A DNA stretch of 64,000 bases from Ascoidea rubescens DSM 1968. Its lineage: Eukaryota > Ascomycota > Saccharomycetes > Ascoideales > Ascoideaceae. This document shows positions 21,114-31,386 of this stretch, one piece after another; within the stretch, counting starts at the first letter, position 1; each line of letters opens with the position of its first letter. The DNA is taken from contig NW_017962930.1 of assembly GCF_001661345.1 (NCBI RefSeq), positions 1 through 64,000 on the forward strand, written 5' to 3'. Under the pieces are notes generated by a model. The model saw only the letters and a program-made list of their open reading frames with translations, ran no database searches and was not told the DNA's origin. The position numbers and the translations under genes are program-made.

Positions 21114-21457
21114 GATTACAGAGGTTGAGACAGAAAAGAAAATAACTTTGATGAATAAAAAAAGCTGATGAATGAAAAAGCATTGATTAAAATACCAATT
21201 TCGACAAAAGAAAAATCTCGACTTTGGTGGATTGTTGATTTTTCATACTGTGGCGTGAATGACGCATAAACAGCAGAGATTGACCTATTTCCACGGGGCA
21301 CACTCACGAGGAATTGACACGTGCTGTAGCAAAAGGCCTGCATACGCTTGAGCTTTCATGCAGTACACGCATGAGTTCAATCGATACATACATTAGTGTT
21401 ATATATATACATGTTACATTTTACATATTTAAATCTTCAAAACAAGCCTTAGCAGAC
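21114..21457. promoter_or_regulatory. fRMsr promoter and MEF1 3' flank
   Basis: The 344 bp between the fRMsr start and the MEF1 stop (both minus-strand genes) contain a CACGTG at 21318-21323, about 205 bp upstream of the fRMsr ATG. Nothing else stands out. Confidence 0.4.
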
Positions 21458-23767
21458 CTATTTTTTTGCCTGGAGCTTCTTCTGGTATTCTGCAATAAGC
21501 TGTTTTTGCAATTGTGGTGGGGTTGGAGAATAGTTTTTAAATTCCATCGTAAATTCTCCTTTTCCTTGTGTGCAGGCTCTTAATGAAGTTGCAAAACCAA
21601 ATAACGAGTTCAAAGAACATTCAGCGTAAATTGTGAATTCGTCTGGTCCATTTTCGGTTTCTTGGATAATTGCAAGCAACTTATTTAGTAAACCGTTAAC
21701 ATTACCTTGGAATTCGTTTGGACTGGTAACAGCAAGTTGCATAATAGGCTCAAGAACAACTGGGTTTGAGTTTAAGAAACCTTGTTTGAAGGCACCAATT
21801 GTAGCGGTTCTGAAGGAAAATTCTGAAGAATCAACAATATGCATTTGACCATCATTGATGATCATTTTACAGCCCAAAACTTTACTGCCAATTAATGGAC
21901 CCTTTTCGCAAGCATCGTTGAAACCCTTTTCACAAGCAAAAAGGAATTTGTCTGGAATTTTGCCACCAACAACTTTAGTTTCAAATTGATTTTCACCAAC
22001 AAGTGAAGAAATTTCTCCAGCTACTCTAGCATATTGACCAGCACCACCACTCTGTCTTTTGTGAAGATAATCGAATGGAGATGCCCCAAGAATAGCCTCT
22101 CTATAAGCAACTTGTGGTTTTCCTGTTGTGCAATGAACGTTATATTCTCTTTTCATTCTTTCAACATAAACTTCCAAATGCAATTCACCCATACCAGAAA
22201 TAACGGTTTGAGACGATTCAACATCATAATTAACTCTAAATGTTGGATCTTCTTTTTGAAATCTACTAACGGCTTTGGAAAAGTTGGCAGAATCTTTTGT
22301 ATCGGTTTTAATAGATAATGAAATAACTGAGTCTGGAACGTACATTGAACTCATTGAATAGTTGATACCATCAGTAAATGTATCCCCTGAACTACAGTCA
22401 ATACCGAAAGTTGCACAAATTTCACCAGATCCAACTTCTGGAACATCTTCCATTTCTTCTGAATGCATTCTCACCAATCTAGAGACCTTAATCTTTTTGC
22501 CGGTCTTAACGTGTTTAATATAGCCTCCCTTTTTAAGTTTTCCTTGATAGACTCTCAAGTAAGTTAATTGCCCATAATTTCCTTCTTCCAATTTGAAAGC
22601 TAAAGCCACCAAAGGTTCCTTTGAAGATGGAATCAAGTTAACTGAAGTTTCATTATTATCGATATCAAGAGCCTTATTAAGAACTTCCGAAGGATCAGGT
22701 AAATAATCACAAATAGCATCAAGAACTGGTTGAACGGATCTATTGGCTAAAGCAGATCCCATTAAAACAGGAGTAAATTTCCTTGCAATAGTGGAACGAC
22801 GAATAGCAGCTTTAATTTGTTCGACAGATGGGACTTTTTCATCAAGGAAAATTTCAGCAATTTCATCATCAACATCAGCTAAAGTCTCAATAAGCAAACT
22901 TCTTTTCTCTTCCATTAAATCAACTAATTCAGCAGGCACTTCTTTTTGCACAATTTTCTCACCTTGAGAACCCTCACTATACAATGCAACTCTATCAATA
23001 ATATTAACAACACCTTGCAAATCTGACTCCATACCAATTGGAATTTGAAGAGCAGCAGCAGGGATTCTTAATTTTTTATTTAATTGATCAATGACTCTGA
23101 AAGGATCAGCACCAACTCTATCCATTTTATTGATAAAAGTGATTCTAGGAACATTATAACGACGCATTTGACGATCAACCGTAACGGTTTGAGATTGAAC
23201 ACCAGCAACAGCACAAACAACTAAAACGGCACCATCCAAAACTCTTAAAGCTCTTTCAACTTCGATAGTGAAATCAATATGGCCAGGAGTATCAATTAAA
23301 TTGAAATGGTAGTTTTTATCATCTTTATCCCAGGAACAATAAGTAGCAGCAGATTGAATGGTAATACCCTTTTCTCTTTCGAGATCCATATGATCCATTT
23401 TGGCACCGACTTTATCATTACCACGAACTTCATGAATTTGTTTGATACGACCAGTATAGAATAAGACTCTTTCAGTGAAGGTTGTTTTACCAGAATCAAT
23501 ATGAGCCGAGATACCAATATTACGTAATTTTGATAAATGTTCTTTATCGGATTCAGGTAATTTTTCGAGTAATGTATCAAGGACTTCTTTTTCTTCTTCG
23601 TAGGTTTTGTTTGACAAAGAAGAGTGGAAAAGTCTCTTTGGGGATTTGAGTATCGACGATTTTATTATGTTTGAAGATAATATGTTAGTATTTGATGGAG
23701 AGATTAACTTCCTTGAGATAAGTCCCAAGGATTGGGGTATCAAGTACCTCAAAGAACCAACCGCCAT
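21458..23767 (-). CDS. MEF1: Mitochondrial translation elongation factor G1
   Basis: This 769-aa GTPase has a 50-60 residue N-terminal presequence rich in Ser, Arg and Leu. The G motifs are AHIDSGKTT (88-96), the switch region with [21 protein letters not shown], and NKMDR with matching spacing. Domains II-V follow, including [18 protein letters not shown] and the domain IV/V glycine-rich stretch [11 protein letters not shown]. It drives translocation on the mitochondrial ribosome. Length agrees with S. cerevisiae Mef1 (761 aa). The recycling paralogue Mef2 is less likely given the strong EF-G1 match in the switch region. Confidence 0.93.
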   Translation of the reverse strand: MAVGSLRYLIPQSLGLISRKLISPSNTNILSSNIIKSSILKSPKRLFHSSLSNKTYEEEKEVLDTLLEKLPESDKEHLSKLRNIGISAHIDSGKTTFTERVLFYTGRIKQIHEVRGNDKVGAKMDHMDLEREKGITIQSAATYCSWDKDDKNYHFNLIDTPGHIDFTIEVERALRVLDGAVLVVCAVAGVQSQTVTVDRQMRRYNVPRITFINKMDRVGADPFRVIDQLNKKLRIPAAALQIPIGMESDLQGVVNIIDRVALYSEGSQGEKIVQKEVPAELVDLMEEKRSLLIETLADVDDEIAEIFLDEKVPSVEQIKAAIRRSTIARKFTPVLMGSALANRSVQPVLDAICDYLPDPSEVLNKALDIDNNETSVNLIPSSKEPLVALAFKLEEGNYGQLTYLRVYQGKLKKGGYIKHVKTGKKIKVSRLVRMHSEEMEDVPEVGSGEICATFGIDCSSGDTFTDGINYSMSSMYVPDSVISLSIKTDTKDSANFSKAVSRFQKEDPTFRVNYDVESSQTVISGMGELHLEVYVERMKREYNVHCTTGKPQVAYREAILGASPFDYLHKRQSGGAGQYARVAGEISSLVGENQFETKVVGGKIPDKFLFACEKGFNDACEKGPLIGSKVLGCKMIINDGQMHIVDSSEFSFRTATIGAFKQGFLNSNPVVLEPIMQLAVTSPNEFQGNVNGLLNKLLAIIQETENGPDEFTIYAECSLNSLFGFATSLRACTQGKGEFTMEFKNYSPTPPQLQKQLIAEYQKKLQAKK

Positions 23768-24208
23768 GTTAAGTTGAAAGAGGATTTTATGATAGAGGAA
23801 GTTGGGCGAGTGTGTATTTATAGGAGGTTTGTGATATTTAGTGTAATGAAATATTGAGTAGGAATGTATTTACAAGAATAAAAACGATGGGAATTAGAGT
23901 GCGATTGAAGTATCAAATGAGAAGATCCGAATCTTAAATCTCTGAAAAATTTATTAATTGGGACAAAAAGAAAAGCCGGATCACGTGAGTTCTAGTTTTT
24001 GATTTTTTTTTTTTAAGTATTTTTGGTAAAATAACAACAAATTTTTAGTTTTGAATATTAAATGGTATATAAGAAGTGTGTGAAAGATTATAAGACAGTT
24101 GATGAAAGAACCGAAGAAACTACTAGAAAAAAGAGATTATTTAAAAAAGAAGATGAAAAAGAGTAAACAAAAAGTAAAATGATAAATGATGAGATATGAA
24201 ATTTTAGT
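23768..24208. promoter_or_regulatory. MEF1 promoter and PEX13 3' flank
   Basis: The 441 bp are AT-rich, with poly-T/poly-A tracts at about 23998-24020 and a CACGTG at 23982-23987, about 215 bp upstream of the MEF1 ATG. No ORF or RNA gene is supported. Confidence 0.45.
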
Positions 24209-25639
24209 TTATGAATTTATTGATTGGGATTGTTTTGTATTTGAGTTTTTTAAATCTGAGGAATCATTTGGCATTCCTTGAATTTTTGCAGATATATTTT
24301 GATCTTGATCTTGATTTTGATTTTGATTTTGATTTGGTGTAGATTTATGATCGAATAAATCTCTTGGGATTAATTCCAAGTAGTTGTAAGGAACGTAACC
24401 TGATTTACCATCTCTGGATCTACATTTCCACCATTGAGATTGAGATAAATCTGATTTGTTTAAAACGGCTAGTAGATCACCCTTTTTGAAGGGTAATTCG
24501 ATGAGAGGGTTTTCAGGATTAAAATCGTAGAGAGCCCTGCAAAACTGGATGTTTGAAGGGTCGAAAGACAGGTTAGTGTTTGAGGTGTTGTTTGAGTACG
24601 AAGAAGATGAAGGGGAGGATGGATTTGGTAAAGTATTTGGATGCAAAGCAGATGGATTTTGAATTAGCATTAGCTCTTGGGCTTTTAGTCTTTGCTGCTC
24701 GGCTAGTCTTGAGATTAGTTTATTTAATAAAAAGGGCAAACCGAAGACAGATAAAAGGAAAAAAAGTAGAGGTTTTATTGAGATGGCATTGTTTGGGAAT
24801 TTCTTTGGATTATTAAAAGAGTTGAAAAGATTTTTGGAAGATTTGTTACTACCGTTTGAGGAGAAGTTTTGAAATTCTTTGACGGTTAGTTTTAAAGAGT
24901 TCTTGTTTAGTTTCAAAGCGGATAGTTTTGTTAAAAAGGATTTGAGATATTTGAATAGGGCAAAGATACCAAAAACATTACCAAGGCCATTTACAAGGAG
25001 ATCCTTAAGGAGCCTGAATTGCTCAGCGACATTGATCATTGTGAAAAAACTGGAATGGGTGGCCATATAAGTGGCCTCTAGGATCTGAGCAAAACCGGTA
25101 AATGCACCGATCATACTTTCGATCAACTGAAAGGTAGCCTGGGTAGACTGGGCAATGCCCTGGTTGTTGTTGTTCATCATGTTGAGGTTATTGAAGTTGT
25201 TCATGCCATACATGGAGTTGTAGCCGTTGTAGGCTCCACCGTAGGAACCGTAGGAGCCATAGGAGCCGTAGCCAGAACCAAGAGAGCCATACATGGAGCC
25301 GTAGGAGCCCATGCTGCCATAACCACCCAACATGGAGGAGCTGTACATGGAGCCGGTGTTGTAGGGAGAGCTGGTGAAAGCGTTGGATCTGTAGGAACGA
25401 GGACGGTTGTTGAGCAAGGCAGAAGAGTCTGCAGCAGAGAGGGAAGACTTAGCAGGCAAGGCAGGAGAGTTGGGGAGTTGATTTGAGTTTGTTGGGGTGG
25501 AAGATGGGGAAGAGGCAGCAATGTTATTGTTATTGTTAGCGGTGAGGCTGGAGGCAGACGGAGACACAAGCAGAGGTGAGGAGCGAGCAGCAGAGGCACC
25601 AGAAGAAACTTCCCAGGGCTTGGGGCGAGGATTTGACAT
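24209..25639 (-). CDS. PEX13: Peroxisomal docking protein Pex13 (SH3)
   Basis: This 476-aa protein begins MSNPRPKPWEVS, the classic Pex13 N-terminus. A Gly/Tyr/Ser-Met-rich low-complexity region (about residues 105-155) follows, then two membrane-associated segments, and a C-terminal SH3 domain (about 365-424) with ALYDF, the Trp pair QWWKC and the GYVPYNYLEL end. Pex13 sits in the peroxisomal membrane with Pex14 and Pex17 and docks the cargo receptors Pex5 and Pex7. An NQNQNQ/DQDQ tail follows the SH3 domain. The upstream in-frame extension is ignored because PRPKPWE should be at the very N-terminus. It is divergent from the LRR gene. Confidence 0.92.
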   Translation of the reverse strand: MSNPRPKPWEVSSGASAARSSPLLVSPSASSLTANNNNNIAASSPSSTPTNSNQLPNSPALPAKSSLSAADSSALLNNRPRSYRSNAFTSSPYNTGSMYSSSMLGGYGSMGSYGSMYGSLGSGYGSYGSYGSYGGAYNGYNSMYGMNNFNNLNMMNNNNQGIAQSTQATFQLIESMIGAFTGFAQILEATYMATHSSFFTMINVAEQFRLLKDLLVNGLGNVFGIFALFKYLKSFLTKLSALKLNKNSLKLTVKEFQNFSSNGSNKSSKNLFNSFNNPKKFPNNAISIKPLLFFLLSVFGLPFLLNKLISRLAEQQRLKAQELMLIQNPSALHPNTLPNPSSPSSSSYSNNTSNTNLSFDPSNIQFCRALYDFNPENPLIELPFKKGDLLAVLNKSDLSQSQWWKCRSRDGKSGYVPYNYLELIPRDLFDHKSTPNQNQNQNQDQDQNISAKIQGMPNDSSDLKNSNTKQSQSINS

Positions 25640-25980
25640 GGCTTGAGGAAGAAGAAACAGCAGTGAGAGATGGAGCCCAGATGGAGTCCAGATATGCTCC
25701 TGCTGCAAAATTTCCCATTTTTGGTAAAAGTTGGGATTTGCAAAGAGGGGCACCACGTGACGCCCTGCTCAGGGCTCTGGTGTGGCGGTGTGCGCAATGC
25801 CTGCCTAATGGAGAAACTCTGTGTCGACCACCACGCTTTGGAGAAGCATCAAATGATGGAGGGCAAACCTTATCCGCCTTGCTCTGGAAGCCCAGCGCTA
25901 TAAATTCGCCCACTTTCCCTCGTTTTTTTGCTGAGGGCTGCTTCATGTTCTGCCTCTGTCGCTGCTTCCTGTTCTTCACC
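25640..25980. promoter_or_regulatory. Divergent PEX13/LRR-gene promoter, GC-rich, CACGTG and TATA
   Basis: The 341-bp region is clearly richer in GC than its surroundings. It carries CACGTG (25754-25759) and a TATAAAT (25899-25905) 76 bp upstream of the LRR gene's ATG. A pyrimidine-rich leader rich in TGCTG/CTGCC words runs from about 25910 to 25980. Confidence 0.55.
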
Positions 25981-27450
25981 ATGGAGCCTGTCCACTGCAA
26001 CTCTCTTGATCCTCTTGCCTGTCTTCCTCCCCATGTTCTCACCGACGTATTGTGCAGGGTGCCCTTGCCCAAGCTCTGGCTACTCTCCTTATCCGAGTCC
26101 TTTCTCGTCTCCCAGATTGCCAGTCTTTATTTCTACCAGAGCGTCCATATGACAAACTACAACCATGACTACAACAAATACAACCATTTTTACGACAGCT
26201 TGAACATTTCTGCCAGCAAGCTCAAGAAGACAAAAATAAAATCAGCCGTCCGTAATATCTATAACGACAATGCACACCGATCATGTATCGACACCATCAG
26301 AATAAACTTGCTTGATTTATTGTCTAAACCTTTTTTTTACCCAAAATTCCACCTCTTTAACCACATCACTATCAATCTAAACAACGAATTGTTGAGCCGT
26401 ATAGCTGATTCAATCACTTTAAACAACTTCCCACCCCAATTCAACTTTCCTAATGCCGCCCATTTGCAAATAATCTTCAAAAAATCTTCCAAATTGCTTC
26501 TCAAAAAAAGCGCTAATAACAACATTAACCAGCAGTTTGACGCCTCAATAAATGTTCTCATTAATAATTGCTTTCCCAACTCAAGCGCTCTCCTATCAAA
26601 ATTCACTCTAAATTCCCAGTTGTCCAATTTCGATAACCAATTGCAATCAAATTTCAGAAATCTAACCTATCTCAATTTATCAAATAATTTGATCAACGAC
26701 TTGTCAGATTTCCCCTTGACCAATTTCCCAAAATTGACATCTCTAAATCTATCTAAAAATCGTCTAAAGACAATCAATGGTCTAAACCATTTGAAAAACT
26801 TGAAGTTTTTAAATCTATCATCTGTTAATTACTACAATTTCAATTCAAGATGGTTGGAATCACTAATCATAGACAACTTGTCTGAACTATCTAATTTGCA
26901 ATCCCTAGATTTATCAAATAATGGTATAGCTGAAATCAAAAATCTATCCAGCCTATCCAATCTACAATACCTAAATCTAAGTCATAACGTATTAATCAAA
27001 AACATAGACAATCTATCCGACTTGAAAAACCTACAAATCTTGAAATTAGTCAACACAAATATCTCCAAAATTGAAAACCTATCCAACTTGTCTAATTTAA
27101 AAATCCTAGATCTTTCTTCGAATTTAATCTCAAAATTGCAAAACCTAAACAACTTAAACAACTTATCAAATCTCATTCTTAAAAACAACTACATCTCAAT
27201 TATCGATTTGTCTCAAATACTTAACTTGAAAAAACTAGAAATCATTGATATATCGAAAAGTAAAATATCAAATCTCGAGTTCACCCCCTTTGATTATTCA
27301 AATCACTATAATACTTTATTTCCAAATTTAAAGGCCTTTTACATCGATTCAATAGATAACAACTCCTTGCCCAAAACAATAATTAAAGAATTCAAGGTTA
27401 ATAATTATAAATCCTCTTTAAATTCTTCTCCAATAAAATTATCTTACTAA
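25981..27450 (+). CDS. Leucine-rich-repeat protein with F-box-like N-terminus
   Basis: This 489-aa protein starts MEPVHCNSLDPLACLPPHVLTDVLCRVPL in part resembling an F-box (LPxHVLTDVLxRVPLPKLWLLSLS, residues 14-37). About ten SDS22-type leucine-rich repeats fill residues 205-430, for example LTYLNLSNNLI, LTSLNLSKNRL, LQSLDLSNNGI, LKILDLSSNLI. That layout suggests a substrate receptor for an SCF ubiquitin ligase or a protein-phosphatase regulator. I do not recognise a specific orthologue. The ATG at 25981 is chosen because it follows the TATA box and pyrimidine leader; the frame is open upstream but that sequence is promoter-like. Confidence 0.75.
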   Translation: MEPVHCNSLDPLACLPPHVLTDVLCRVPLPKLWLLSLSESFLVSQIASLYFYQSVHMTNYNHDYNKYNHFYDSLNISASKLKKTKIKSAVRNIYNDNAHRSCIDTIRINLLDLLSKPFFYPKFHLFNHITINLNNELLSRIADSITLNNFPPQFNFPNAAHLQIIFKKSSKLLLKKSANNNINQQFDASINVLINNCFPNSSALLSKFTLNSQLSNFDNQLQSNFRNLTYLNLSNNLINDLSDFPLTNFPKLTSLNLSKNRLKTINGLNHLKNLKFLNLSSVNYYNFNSRWLESLIIDNLSELSNLQSLDLSNNGIAEIKNLSSLSNLQYLNLSHNVLIKNIDNLSDLKNLQILKLVNTNISKIENLSNLSNLKILDLSSNLISKLQNLNNLNNLSNLILKNNYISIIDLSQILNLKKLEIIDISKSKISNLEFTPFDYSNHYNTLFPNLKAFYIDSIDNNSLPKTIIKEFKVNNYKSSLNSSPIKLSY

Positions 27451-27568
27451 TATCTTCTTAATATCTTGTTATTGAAATCTTCTTTTGCTCTGTCATTTAT
27501 TTCCTACATTTCTCATACTTTCTACATTTTCTATACATTTACTTCAATTCTTTAATATCATACACATA

Positions 27569-27622
27569 TACTTTAATATACTTTAATATACTTTAACATC
27601 ATATAATATAATATAATATAAT
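27569..27622. repeat. Short AT repeats after the LRR gene
   Basis: Three units of ATACTTTAAT (11-bp period) are followed by five ATAAT units. They lie in the 3' flank of the LRR gene and of the small convergent ORF, and probably serve as polyadenylation efficiency sequence. Confidence 0.55.
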
Positions 27623-27643
27623 CTTACATCTTTTCACATCTCT

Positions 27644-27847
27644 TTATATCTTGTTTATTTCCTTATCGGCATTAAACTTAAAATTACTTATCTCACCCTT
27701 CCCACGTAATTTCCTCTTTTTCTGTAATATATTGCTATCTCCAAGACCAGTCACACGGGTCCACTTATTATCTGAGTCACGTTTCGGAGGGTATTTATCG
27801 TAAATACGAAATGTATAAACGTGTTTCCAATCATCCTTTCCGATCAT
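27644..27847 (-). CDS. Small basic protein, 67 aa, not recognised
   Basis: ATG 27847 opens 67 codons whose composition looks like true protein: WKHVYTFRIYDKYPPKRD, then WTRVTGLGDSN, then a Lys-rich tail. The DNA here is richer in GC than the flanks on both sides, unlike the AT-rich spacers. It has no signal peptide or membrane segment. I cannot name a family; a small ribosomal or mitochondrial protein is possible but unproven. It lies head-to-head with POL3 (242 bp between starts) and converges on the LRR gene. Confidence 0.5.
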   Translation of the reverse strand: MIGKDDWKHVYTFRIYDKYPPKRDSDNKWTRVTGLGDSNILQKKRKLRGKGEISNFKFNADKEINKI

Positions 27848-28089
27848 TTTTACGATTGCTTTTTCGTGTTCTAATTTTTATTTCATTTTAAAGTTTGTCG
27901 TTCTCCAATTTTTTTTTTTTACTTTATCTTTTCGTGTTTAATACACGTCTGTGGGTTAATAAGCATACCATCTGATTTGTTCGATCTAGTTCTATCTCAT
28001 TCCTTACCTTCTTCTTTTTTCATTTCATTTCTCTCTCTGTATTTACAATATACCCATAACATACTTATCTTCATCTAATAAATCAAACA

Positions 28090-31000
28090 ATGAAAGCTAA
28101 AAAATTGCTATCCACTTTCGAAGAAGAGCTTATTGCTTTAACCCAAAATGCACAACAGATTCGTACTTCAAAACTCTCGGTTGAAAGACCTCCTCTATCT
28201 ATATCCCCCAAAGATGATGATATAAGCTTTATTCAATTGGATGCTGAAGAAGCTGATTTTAATGGCTCTTCATGTGTAAGATTCTTTGGTGTAACGAAAA
28301 AAGGCAATAGCATAATGTGCAACGTTACAGGCTTTCTACATTATTTATACGTGCCAATCTCAGATAACAATTTCAGAAAAGATCACATTCAAAGTTTAAT
28401 CAACCATTTACATAACAGTGGATTTGATGACGTCCAAAAAATTGAGATCCATTTAAAAGAATCCGTATGGAGCTATAACGATAACCAAAAAACTCAATTC
28501 CTTAAAATTGTCGTCTCTCATGCAAAAACTGTTGCTAAATTGAGAGGCGCTTTCGAAAGAGGCCAAATTCAATTTCAAAATTATTTTCCTGGAACTACAA
28601 TGACTTATGATAACATTTCTTATACTCTAAGAATGATGGTCGACTCGAAAATAACTGGAATGAGTTGGTTGACTCTACCTAAGGAAACTTATATCTTGAT
28701 TACAAACCAAAGCCAAAAAGTAACAACCTGTCAAATTGAATGTCATATACATTATAAAAATTTAATTGCCCACCCTTCTGAAGGCGAATGGGCAAAAATA
28801 CCTCCTCTTAGAATTTTATCATTTGATATCGAATGTTCAAATAGAAAGGGGATTTTCTCTACAGCTGAATATGATTCAGTGATCCAAATCGCCAATGTGG
28901 TTTCGAGATTTGGTGAAAATGTTCCATTTGTTAATACGGTTTTCACATTAAATACATGTTCACCGATAGTTGGCTGCGACGTTATATCAAATAAAACTGA
29001 GCAACAAATGTTAAGAGCTTGGAGAGATTTTGTGGTTAAAGTCGATCCAGATATAATAATTGGTTACAACACTCAAAATTTCGATATACCGTACTTGTTG
29101 AATAGAGCAACTGCTTTAGGTGTCACCGACTTTCCATATTTTGGTAGACTTAGACATCAAAAACAAGAAGTTAAAAACTCAACGTTTTCTTCAAGAGCTT
29201 ATGGGACAAAAGAAAATAAAGTGACAAATATCGGTGGAAGAATTCAATTTGATTTATATCAATATTTTCAAAGAGAAGTTAAAATGAGATCCTATAAATT
29301 AAATAATGTTTCTGCCGTCTTTCTTGGAGAACAAAAGGAAGATGTTCATCATTCTATCATAACAGATCTACAGAATGGTGATTCCGAGACAAGACGAAGA
29401 TTAGCTGTTTATTGTTTAAAGGATGCAATGCTACCAATGAGATTATTACAAAAAATGATGTGTATAGTTAATTACACAGAAATGGCAAGAGTAACGGGTG
29501 TGCCCTTTTCGTTTTTGTTATCAAGAGGTCAACAAATAAAAGTTTTATCTCAATTATTCAGAAAAGCCCTTGAGCATGATATAGTAATACCCAATTTCAG
29601 CTCATCTGGTGGAAACGAGGAAACCTATGAAGGTGCAACAGTTATTGAGCCAGTTAGAGGATTTCATGAAGACCCGGTTGCTACTTTAGATTTTTCTTCA
29701 CTTTATCCCTCAATTATCATTTCACATAACCTATGTTACACAACTTTGGTGACTCAGCAGACTATAAATTCTTTGGGATTAAAAGAAGGAAAAGATTATT
29801 ATAAAACACCAAATGGCGATTGCTTTATAAAAGAGCATTTGAAAAAGGGAATCTTGCCAACTATTTTAGATGAGTTATTATCAGCACGGAAAAGGGCTAA
29901 AGCTGCTTTAAAGAAAGAGTCTAATCCATTTATTAAAGATGTTTTGAATGGTAGACAACTAGCTCTTAAAATTTCAGCCAATTCAGTATACGGGTTTACA
30001 GGTGCTACTAATGGGAAATTGCCATGTCTTGCAATTTCATCTTCTACCACAGCCATTGGTAGAGAAATGATTGAAGCAACCAAAAACGAGATTGAGGAAC
30101 ATTTCTGCAAGGAAAATAATTTTCCAGCTGATGCACAAGTTATTTATGGCGATACAGATTCTGTTATGGTTAAGTTTGGACTAGATGATTTGAAGCAATG
30201 TATGGAATTGGGACAACAGGCAGCAGATTGGATCAATGAGAAATTGTTCAAAGCACCAATTCGAATAGAATTTGAAAAGGTTTATTATCCATACTTGCTA
30301 ATTAATAAAAAAAGATATGCAGGGTTATATTGGACAAAATTAGACAAGTATGATAAAATTGACACTAAAGGAATTGAAACCGTGAGAAGAGATAATTGCA
30401 AGTTGGTTGCAAATGTAATGACGAAAATATTGGAAATGATATTAATCCAAAGAGATGTTAAAGCTGCAGAAGAATTTGTTAAAAAGATTATTGCAGATTT
30501 ATTACAGGATAAGGTCGATTTGTCGGAGTTGGTTATCACCAAGACACTAGCACCGGAGTATGCAGGCAAACAGGCCCATGCTGAACTAGCAAAGAGGATG
30601 AGAGAAAGAGATCCAGGATCAGCACCTTCAGTTGGTGATAGAGTTGCATATGTCATTATAAGATCATCGTCAACCAAAGCGTTTGAGAAATCTGAGGACC
30701 CATTATATGTTTTGAAAAACGGATTGGCTATCGACTCAAATTACTATTTACAAAATCAATTATCGAAACCATTGATGAGAATATTCGAACCGATAATGGG
30801 CGAAAACAAAGCCAAACAACTATTGACTGGTGCACATACCAGAAAGGTGACAATGTCGAAGATTGGGGGACCTAACCGAGGATTAGGTGGATTGATGAGA
30901 TTCACCAAGAAAGTCAATACTTGCAAAGTCTGCAAAAGTCCTTGCGATGGGCCTGTTTGCGAGAACTGTGAGGATAAGGGAAACCAGATATTTGCTGAAC

Positions 31001-31182
31001 AAGTGGCCCAGCTCAACTTGTATGAATCCAAGTTCTCCAAGCTATGGACACAGTGCCAGAGATGCCAGGGGTCTCTCACACACAAAGTAATCTGCTCGAA
31101 CAACGACTGCTCCATCTTTTACATGAGAGAAAAGTGTGCAATTGACATCCAAAATACCATCGACGACCTCGCAAAATGGTGA
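28090..31182 (+). CDS. POL3: DNA polymerase delta catalytic subunit
   Basis: This 1,030-aa family-B polymerase carries the 3'-5' exonuclease motifs (Exo I FDIECS with D246 and E248; Exo II with NTQNFDIPYL). Its polymerase motifs are A DFSSLYPSI (D534), B RQLALKISANSVYG and C YGDTDSVMV (D688, D690). Two C-terminal metal-binding cysteine clusters are present: CKVCKSPCDGPVCENC (zinc) and CQRCQG with CSNNDCSIFYMR, the Fe-S-binding CysB. It is the lagging-strand replicase and also acts in repair. It is shorter than S. cerevisiae Pol3 (1,097 aa) because the N-terminal tail is reduced; the start follows directly on the conserved region. BDP1 begins about 200 bp downstream. Confidence 0.96.
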   Translation: MKAKKLLSTFEEELIALTQNAQQIRTSKLSVERPPLSISPKDDDISFIQLDAEEADFNGSSCVRFFGVTKKGNSIMCNVTGFLHYLYVPISDNNFRKDHIQSLINHLHNSGFDDVQKIEIHLKESVWSYNDNQKTQFLKIVVSHAKTVAKLRGAFERGQIQFQNYFPGTTMTYDNISYTLRMMVDSKITGMSWLTLPKETYILITNQSQKVTTCQIECHIHYKNLIAHPSEGEWAKIPPLRILSFDIECSNRKGIFSTAEYDSVIQIANVVSRFGENVPFVNTVFTLNTCSPIVGCDVISNKTEQQMLRAWRDFVVKVDPDIIIGYNTQNFDIPYLLNRATALGVTDFPYFGRLRHQKQEVKNSTFSSRAYGTKENKVTNIGGRIQFDLYQYFQREVKMRSYKLNNVSAVFLGEQKEDVHHSIITDLQNGDSETRRRLAVYCLKDAMLPMRLLQKMMCIVNYTEMARVTGVPFSFLLSRGQQIKVLSQLFRKALEHDIVIPNFSSSGGNEETYEGATVIEPVRGFHEDPVATLDFSSLYPSIIISHNLCYTTLVTQQTINSLGLKEGKDYYKTPNGDCFIKEHLKKGILPTILDELLSARKRAKAALKKESNPFIKDVLNGRQLALKISANSVYGFTGATNGKLPCLAISSSTTAIGREMIEATKNEIEEHFCKENNFPADAQVIYGDTDSVMVKFGLDDLKQCMELGQQAADWINEKLFKAPIRIEFEKVYYPYLLINKKRYAGLYWTKLDKYDKIDTKGIETVRRDNCKLVANVMTKILEMILIQRDVKAAEEFVKKIIADLLQDKVDLSELVITKTLAPEYAGKQAHAELAKRMRERDPGSAPSVGDRVAYVIIRSSSTKAFEKSEDPLYVLKNGLAIDSNYYLQNQLSKPLMRIFEPIMGENKAKQLLTGAHTRKVTMSKIGGPNRGLGGLMRFTKKVNTCKVCKSPCDGPVCENCEDKGNQIFAEQVAQLNLYESKFSKLWTQCQRCQGSLTHKVICSNNDCSIFYMREKCAIDIQNTIDDLAKW

Positions 31183-31208
31183 TGGGGCCTGAGCGAGTTT
31201 GTAACTGT

Positions 31209-31265
31209 AAACAGCAGCATAAACAGCACAAACAGCATAAACAGCATAAACAGCACAAGCAGCAA
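31209..31265. repeat. Five 9-bp AAACAGCAY repeats between POL3 and BDP1
   Basis: Consecutive units of AAACAGCAT or AAACAGCAC with a 9-bp period fill most of the space between the POL3 stop and the BDP1 B-box element. A 14-base match (AAACAGCACAAACA) occurs on the HAS1 sense strand in the HAS1 promoter near 35955-35970. Confidence 0.7.
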
Positions 31266-31298
31266 TACTCTTTGTGAAAAAAACGCGAAAATAACACC

Positions 31299-31309
31299 GG
31301 TTCGAGTCC
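31299..31309 (+). promoter_or_regulatory. TFIIIC B-box-like element upstream of BDP1
   Basis: GGTTCGAGTCC fits the B-box consensus GGTTCGANTCC at every fixed position. It is not part of an intact tRNA: the flanking T-stem is mismatched and no A-box or acceptor partner is visible upstream, although a T6 run follows 11 bases later. It lies 78 bp before the BDP1 ATG at 31387 and 3 bp before an in-frame ATG at 31312. In S. cerevisiae isolated B-boxes of this kind (ETC sites) bind TFIIIC without Pol III. Confidence 0.45.
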
Positions 31310-31386
31310 TGATGCGCGCTTTTTTCTGTTTGTTCCGTCCGGGTAACCGCTACCTTTTTTTATGGCCAAAAAAAAATTTCAGACCA

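Noticed and set aside
25536-26072. 178-aa minus-strand ORF across the PEX13/LRR promoter
   Set aside because: It overlaps the PEX13 N-terminus, promoter and LRR start in another frame; GC-rich sequence explains the open frame.
31250-31325. tRNA gene ending at the B-box and T6 run
   Set aside because: The T-stem mismatches at two of five pairs, the acceptor GCGCGC partner is missing upstream, and no A-box is found at a suitable distance.
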